From assembly GCA_028703215.1 (NCBI GenBank), contig JAQVNH010000013.1, positions 1,979 through 11,760 of the forward strand: 9,782 bases of DNA. The letters run 5' to 3'. This document shows positions 7,795-9,782 of this stretch, in pieces. The notes under the pieces were generated by a model, which was given only the letters and a program-made list of their open reading frames with translations, had not been told where the DNA came from and searched no databases. Made by a program: the position numbers and the translations under genes. This stretch comes from Eubacteriales bacterium (GTDB taxonomy: Bacteria > Bacillota > Clostridia > Acetivibrionales > STF1-152). Position 1 is the first letter of the stretch; each line of letters begins with the position of its first letter.

Positions 7795-7803
7795 TGCTAT
7801 AAT
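7795..7803 (+). promoter_or_regulatory. Extended -10 promoter for the gtrA-like gene
   Basis: TGCTATAAT is a perfect TGnTATAAT extended -10. Upstream, 7774-7780 is A/T-rich with no good TTGACA match, as is common when the TG extension is present. The predicted start is near 7810, giving a leader of about 75 bases before the TTG at 7887. Confidence 0.65.
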
Positions 7804-7809
7804 CATTAC

Positions 7810-7886
7810 ATATGTCTGCGGCAAAGCGGCAACTTTTGGGCTTGGCTGAAACTTTCAGAGGAATAAAACGCCGGGAGGAGCAATAA
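7810..7886 (+). other. Leader of the gtrA-like gene with small repeats
   Basis: This untranslated leader holds two copies of GCGGCAA (7818-7824 and 7826-7832) and a 13-base odd palindrome, CTGAAA-C-TTTCAG (7846-7858). A strong ribosome site, GGGAGGAG (7873-7880), follows. I do not recognise a riboswitch family. The palindrome could be an operator or, with almost no loop, a weak RNA hairpin. Confidence 0.35.
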
Positions 7887-8324
7887 TTGATCTTTGAGGA
7901 AATTATCGAGAAAATGAAAAAAAGCAGATTTTTCGGTGATTTTTTCAAGCCCGAGACCCGCGGCCAGTTCCTGCGATATCTGCTCACGGGCTTTGCAAGC
8001 TTTATCGCGGAATATCTGCTGTTTCTTTTGTTATTTGACAAGCTGAATGTTCAGTACATATATTCAAACACTATCGTCTATACTGTAATTTTTATTATAA
8101 ATTTCCTGCTTAACAGGCTGTGGTCTTTCAAGTCCAAATCCGATCCCAAAAGACAGCTTGCCCTTTATCTTGCGCTTTTTTTGTTCAACCTTGCAGCCAC
8201 AAACGCCGTGATGTATCTTTTGTCAGGCATTCTTGCGATGTCTCCCAGAATAAGCAAGATACTTGTCATGGGAATGATCGTTGTGTGGAATTTCATCATA
8301 TACAAAAAGGTGATTTATAAATAA
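7887..8324 (+). CDS. GtrA-like small membrane protein
   Basis: A 145-residue integral membrane protein of the GtrA/DPMS type. Family members are four-helix proteins linked to lipid-linked sugar transfer (GtrA with undecaprenyl-phosphate glucose) or cell-envelope polysaccharides. Four hydrophobic segments are visible at about 28-50, 57-76, 91-113 and 122-140. The family's Asn-plus-basic motif occurs after helix 2 (NFLLNRLWSFKSK, 72-84) and again at the end (NFIIYKKVIYK). A charged N-terminal cytoplasmic stretch precedes helix 1. The start is TTG at 7887, six bases after a strong GGGAGGAG; the first ATG comes 9 codons later without a comparable ribosome site. No glycosyltransferase partner lies next to it, so its substrate cannot be named. 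It is transcribed alone, opposite to dapF, and its stop codon lies in the terminator hairpin. Confidence 0.85.
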   Translation: MIFEEIIEKMKKSRFFGDFFKPETRGQFLRYLLTGFASFIAEYLLFLLLFDKLNVQYIYSNTIVYTVIFIINFLLNRLWSFKSKSDPKRQLALYLALFLFNLAATNAVMYLLSGILAMSPRISKILVMGMIVVWNFIIYKKVIYK

Positions 8325-8333
8325 ATCACCTTT
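8306..8333. terminator. Bidirectional terminator for gtrA-like gene and nrdJ
   Basis: AAAGGTGATTT (8306-8316) pairs perfectly with AAATCACCTTT (8323-8333), giving an 11-base stem with a 6-base loop. The symmetry continues 2 bases further into the loop. Read leftward, the hairpin is followed by a run of T (TTTTTGTAT), so it fits as the nrdJ terminator. Rightward, the tail is only TTTATAACTG, so termination of gtrA is probably weaker. The gtrA stop codon (8322-8324) lies at the loop and top of the stem. Confidence 0.75.
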
Positions 8334-8339
8334 ATAACT

Positions 8340-8381
8340 GTTCTTGTCCTGTCAATCGCGGTTCTTATCCTTTCAGTCGCG
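8340..8381. repeat. 21-base imperfect tandem duplication in the nrdJ 3' region
   Basis: Two adjacent 21-base units (8340-8360 and 8361-8381) agree at 18 of 21 positions; the differences are at unit positions 7, 12 and 16. It lies between the nrdJ stop codon and the terminator hairpin, so it should be in the nrdJ 3' untranslated region. A 21-base period is a whole number of codons. Confidence 0.8.
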
Positions 8382-8386
8382 CAACC

Positions 8387-9782
8387 TCATCCGCACTTCG
8401 AGAATCCGCAGTCGCGGCAAACAACGCAGCCGCTCTCGTGCTCCAAAGGCTCCCCGCATTCAGGACATACTGTCAGTTTAGACGGTTTGCAGCCTCCATC
8501 CTCATCATAGACAACATCCGCTTCTTCGTTTACCTGAGAGGTTTTGCCGTACTGGACGCCCGCTCCGTTCCCGTTGGGAATCTCATCCCTCAAGCCGTTG
8601 AGCGGCTCGGTCGTTATTCCATCCGTGTGTCCGTTGCCATTTGAGATCTTCATTACCTTCTGTATTACTCGGCCTATCGCATCAGGGCATGATAACACTT
8701 TTACTCCGGGTTTTTTGATCGTGCTTATGCATCTGATCCCGCGGAGCTGCTCAACGATCGATTTGACTTCCAGTCCGGACCGCAGAGCAATCGAGATGAG
8801 CCTGCTTGTAGCTTCGGACTGCGACGGACATCCTCCGCCCCGGCCAAGGTTTGTGAACACCTCGCAAATGCCGTCTTTGTCATAGTTTACGGTTATATAT
8901 AAATTTCCGCAGCCTATTTTGACTTTTTCTGTGAATCCTGTCGTGACTTCGGGTCTGGGTCGCGGCGACACCATGCTTACAGCTGTATTGGCGGCTGCCG
9001 GTTTTTGCGTTCCGGCAATATTTAACACCTGGCTGTCCCTGCTTCCGTCACGATATATCGTCACTCCCTTGCATCCGGTGGTATATGCCATCTCGTAAAC
9101 CTCACGGACATCATCCCTGGTGGCTTCATGGTCAAGGTTTACGGTCTTCGATACGGCATTGTCCGTGTACTTCTGGAAGGCAGCCTGCATCCTCACATGC
9201 CATTTCGGTGTTATGTCGTGTGCTGTCACAAATACTTCTCTGACAGCTTCCGGAATTTCCTCAAACGAAGCGATCGTACCTTTCTGAGCGATCCTCTTCA
9301 TCAGATCTTCGGAATAGAATCCTTCTTTTTCAGCTGTTTCCTTGAAGATCGGATTGACTTCAAGAAGCTGGTCGTTATCCATTACATTTCTGATATATGA
9401 AAGTGCGAAAATCGGCTCCACTCCGCTCGAGACACCTGCTATTATGCTCAGTGTGCCGGTTGGCGCAATTGTCGTAGTAGTGGCATTTCTCGGTTTTTTT
9501 CCGGTTTTTGCGTATGTGCTTTTGTCATAGTACGGAAAGGTTCCTTTTTTTAACGCTATCTCTTCCGATTTTTTGAATGCTTCCTCTCTTATGAAGCACA
9601 TTACTTTCTCCGCAAGATCGAGGGCCTCATCGGAATCGTATGATATTCCGAGTTTGCAGAGCATGTCAGCCCATCCCATAACACCAAGTCCGATTTTTCT
9701 CGTTGATTTTGTCATATCGTCTATCTGAGGTAAGGGATATTTATTTGCGTCTATGACATTATCCAGAAAATGCACTGCTTTG
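8387..9782 (-). CDS. nrdJ: Adenosylcobalamin-dependent (class II) ribonucleotide reductase, C-terminal part
   Basis: Class II reductases make deoxyribonucleotides from ribonucleotides with a radical generated from adenosylcobalamin, with or without oxygen. Only the last 465 or so codons are here; the frame is open at the right edge, so the N-terminal catalytic half is missing from view. Seen in order: AVHFLDNVIDANKYP at the edge, the barrel motif NATTTTIAPTGTLSIIAGV (about 460 to 350 residues before the end), TTGCKGVTIYRDGSR, a TSCPD-type domain (CGNLYITVNYDKDG to QLRGIRC), a low-complexity Asn/Gly linker (NGNG repeated), and a C-terminal cysteine cluster CPEC...CVVCRDCGFSKCG. Such terminal cysteines are thought to bind zinc and/or relay electrons to the active site. 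The TSCPD domain and the zinc-ribbon tail identify the long NrdJ type rather than class I NrdA. It converges on gtrA, with the shared terminator at 8306-8333. No start codon or promoter is visible in the window. Confidence 0.95.
   Translation of the reverse strand, partial: KAVHFLDNVIDANKYPLPQIDDMTKSTRKIGLGVMGWADMLCKLGISYDSDEALDLAEKVMCFIREEAFKKSEEIALKKGTFPYYDKSTYAKTGKKPRNATTTTIAPTGTLSIIAGVSSGVEPIFALSYIRNVMDNDQLLEVNPIFKETAEKEGFYSEDLMKRIAQKGTIASFEEIPEAVREVFVTAHDITPKWHVRMQAAFQKYTDNAVSKTVNLDHEATRDDVREVYEMAYTTGCKGVTIYRDGSRDSQVLNIAGTQKPAAANTAVSMVSPRPRPEVTTGFTEKVKIGCGNLYITVNYDKDGICEVFTNLGRGGGCPSQSEATSRLISIALRSGLEVKSIVEQLRGIRCISTIKKPGVKVLSCPDAIGRVIQKVMKISNGNGHTDGITTEPLNGLRDEIPNGNGAGVQYGKTSQVNEEADVVYDEDGGCKPSKLTVCPECGEPLEHESGCVVCRDCGFSKCG

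Noticed and set aside
7810..7886. Possible c-di-GMP or other riboswitch, prompted by the GCGGCAAAGCGGCAAC text
   Set aside because: The order of conserved bases and stems expected of GEMM, cobalamin, lysine or other known classes is not present; only a short direct repeat remains.
7736..8041. Leftward 101-codon open frame across the divergent promoter region and start of the gtrA-like gene
   Set aside because: It conflicts with gtrA, which has a strong ribosome site, four membrane helices and a family motif; the frame covers both promoters and resembles no protein I know.

Overview
The window looks like a chromosomal housekeeping segment from a Clostridia-like member of the Bacillota. The grounds are the diaminopimelate aminotransferase (DapL) route to lysine and cell wall, a B12-dependent class II ribonucleotide reductase, a YerC/TrpR-family regulator, a SecA with a C-terminal zinc motif, Shine-Dalgarno sites of the GGAG/GGGAG kind, TTG starts, and moderate GC with A/T-rich intergenic regions. 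The taxonomic call is inference; there is no rRNA or other decisive marker. I see no tRNA or rRNA gene, IS element, CRISPR array or phage gene. No gene-free stretch reaches 300 bases; the longest is the roughly 155-base divergent promoter region at 7732-7886.

Six genes run leftward. From right to left they are dapF (7731-6868), dapL (6884-5649), yerC (5622-5308), secA (5200-2462), a membrane-anchored TPR/coiled-coil protein (2330-1227), and the N-terminal part of a divergent type IIA topoisomerase B subunit (1148, running off the left edge). dapF and dapL overlap by 17 bases and yerC follows closely, so these three look like one unit. A candidate promoter with strong A-tracts precedes secA, and another candidate promoter precedes the TPR gene, which probably shares a transcript with the topoisomerase gene.

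To the right, a small GtrA-like membrane protein (7887-8324) is read rightward from a promoter that overlaps the dapF promoter head to head. It converges on the 3' end of nrdJ (9782-8387, leftward, 5' end outside the window). A long inverted repeat that includes the gtrA stop codon can serve as terminator for both genes. A 21-base imperfect tandem duplication lies between that hairpin and the nrdJ stop codon.

By function: DapL makes LL-diaminopimelate and DapF converts it to the meso form for lysine and peptidoglycan. SecA drives protein export. NrdJ makes deoxynucleotides. The GtrA-like protein is probably a lipid-linked sugar or cell-envelope membrane factor. No clearly new multi-gene system is visible. 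The least ordinary parts are the TPR-protein/divergent-topoisomerase pair and the compact regulatory architecture around gtrA.
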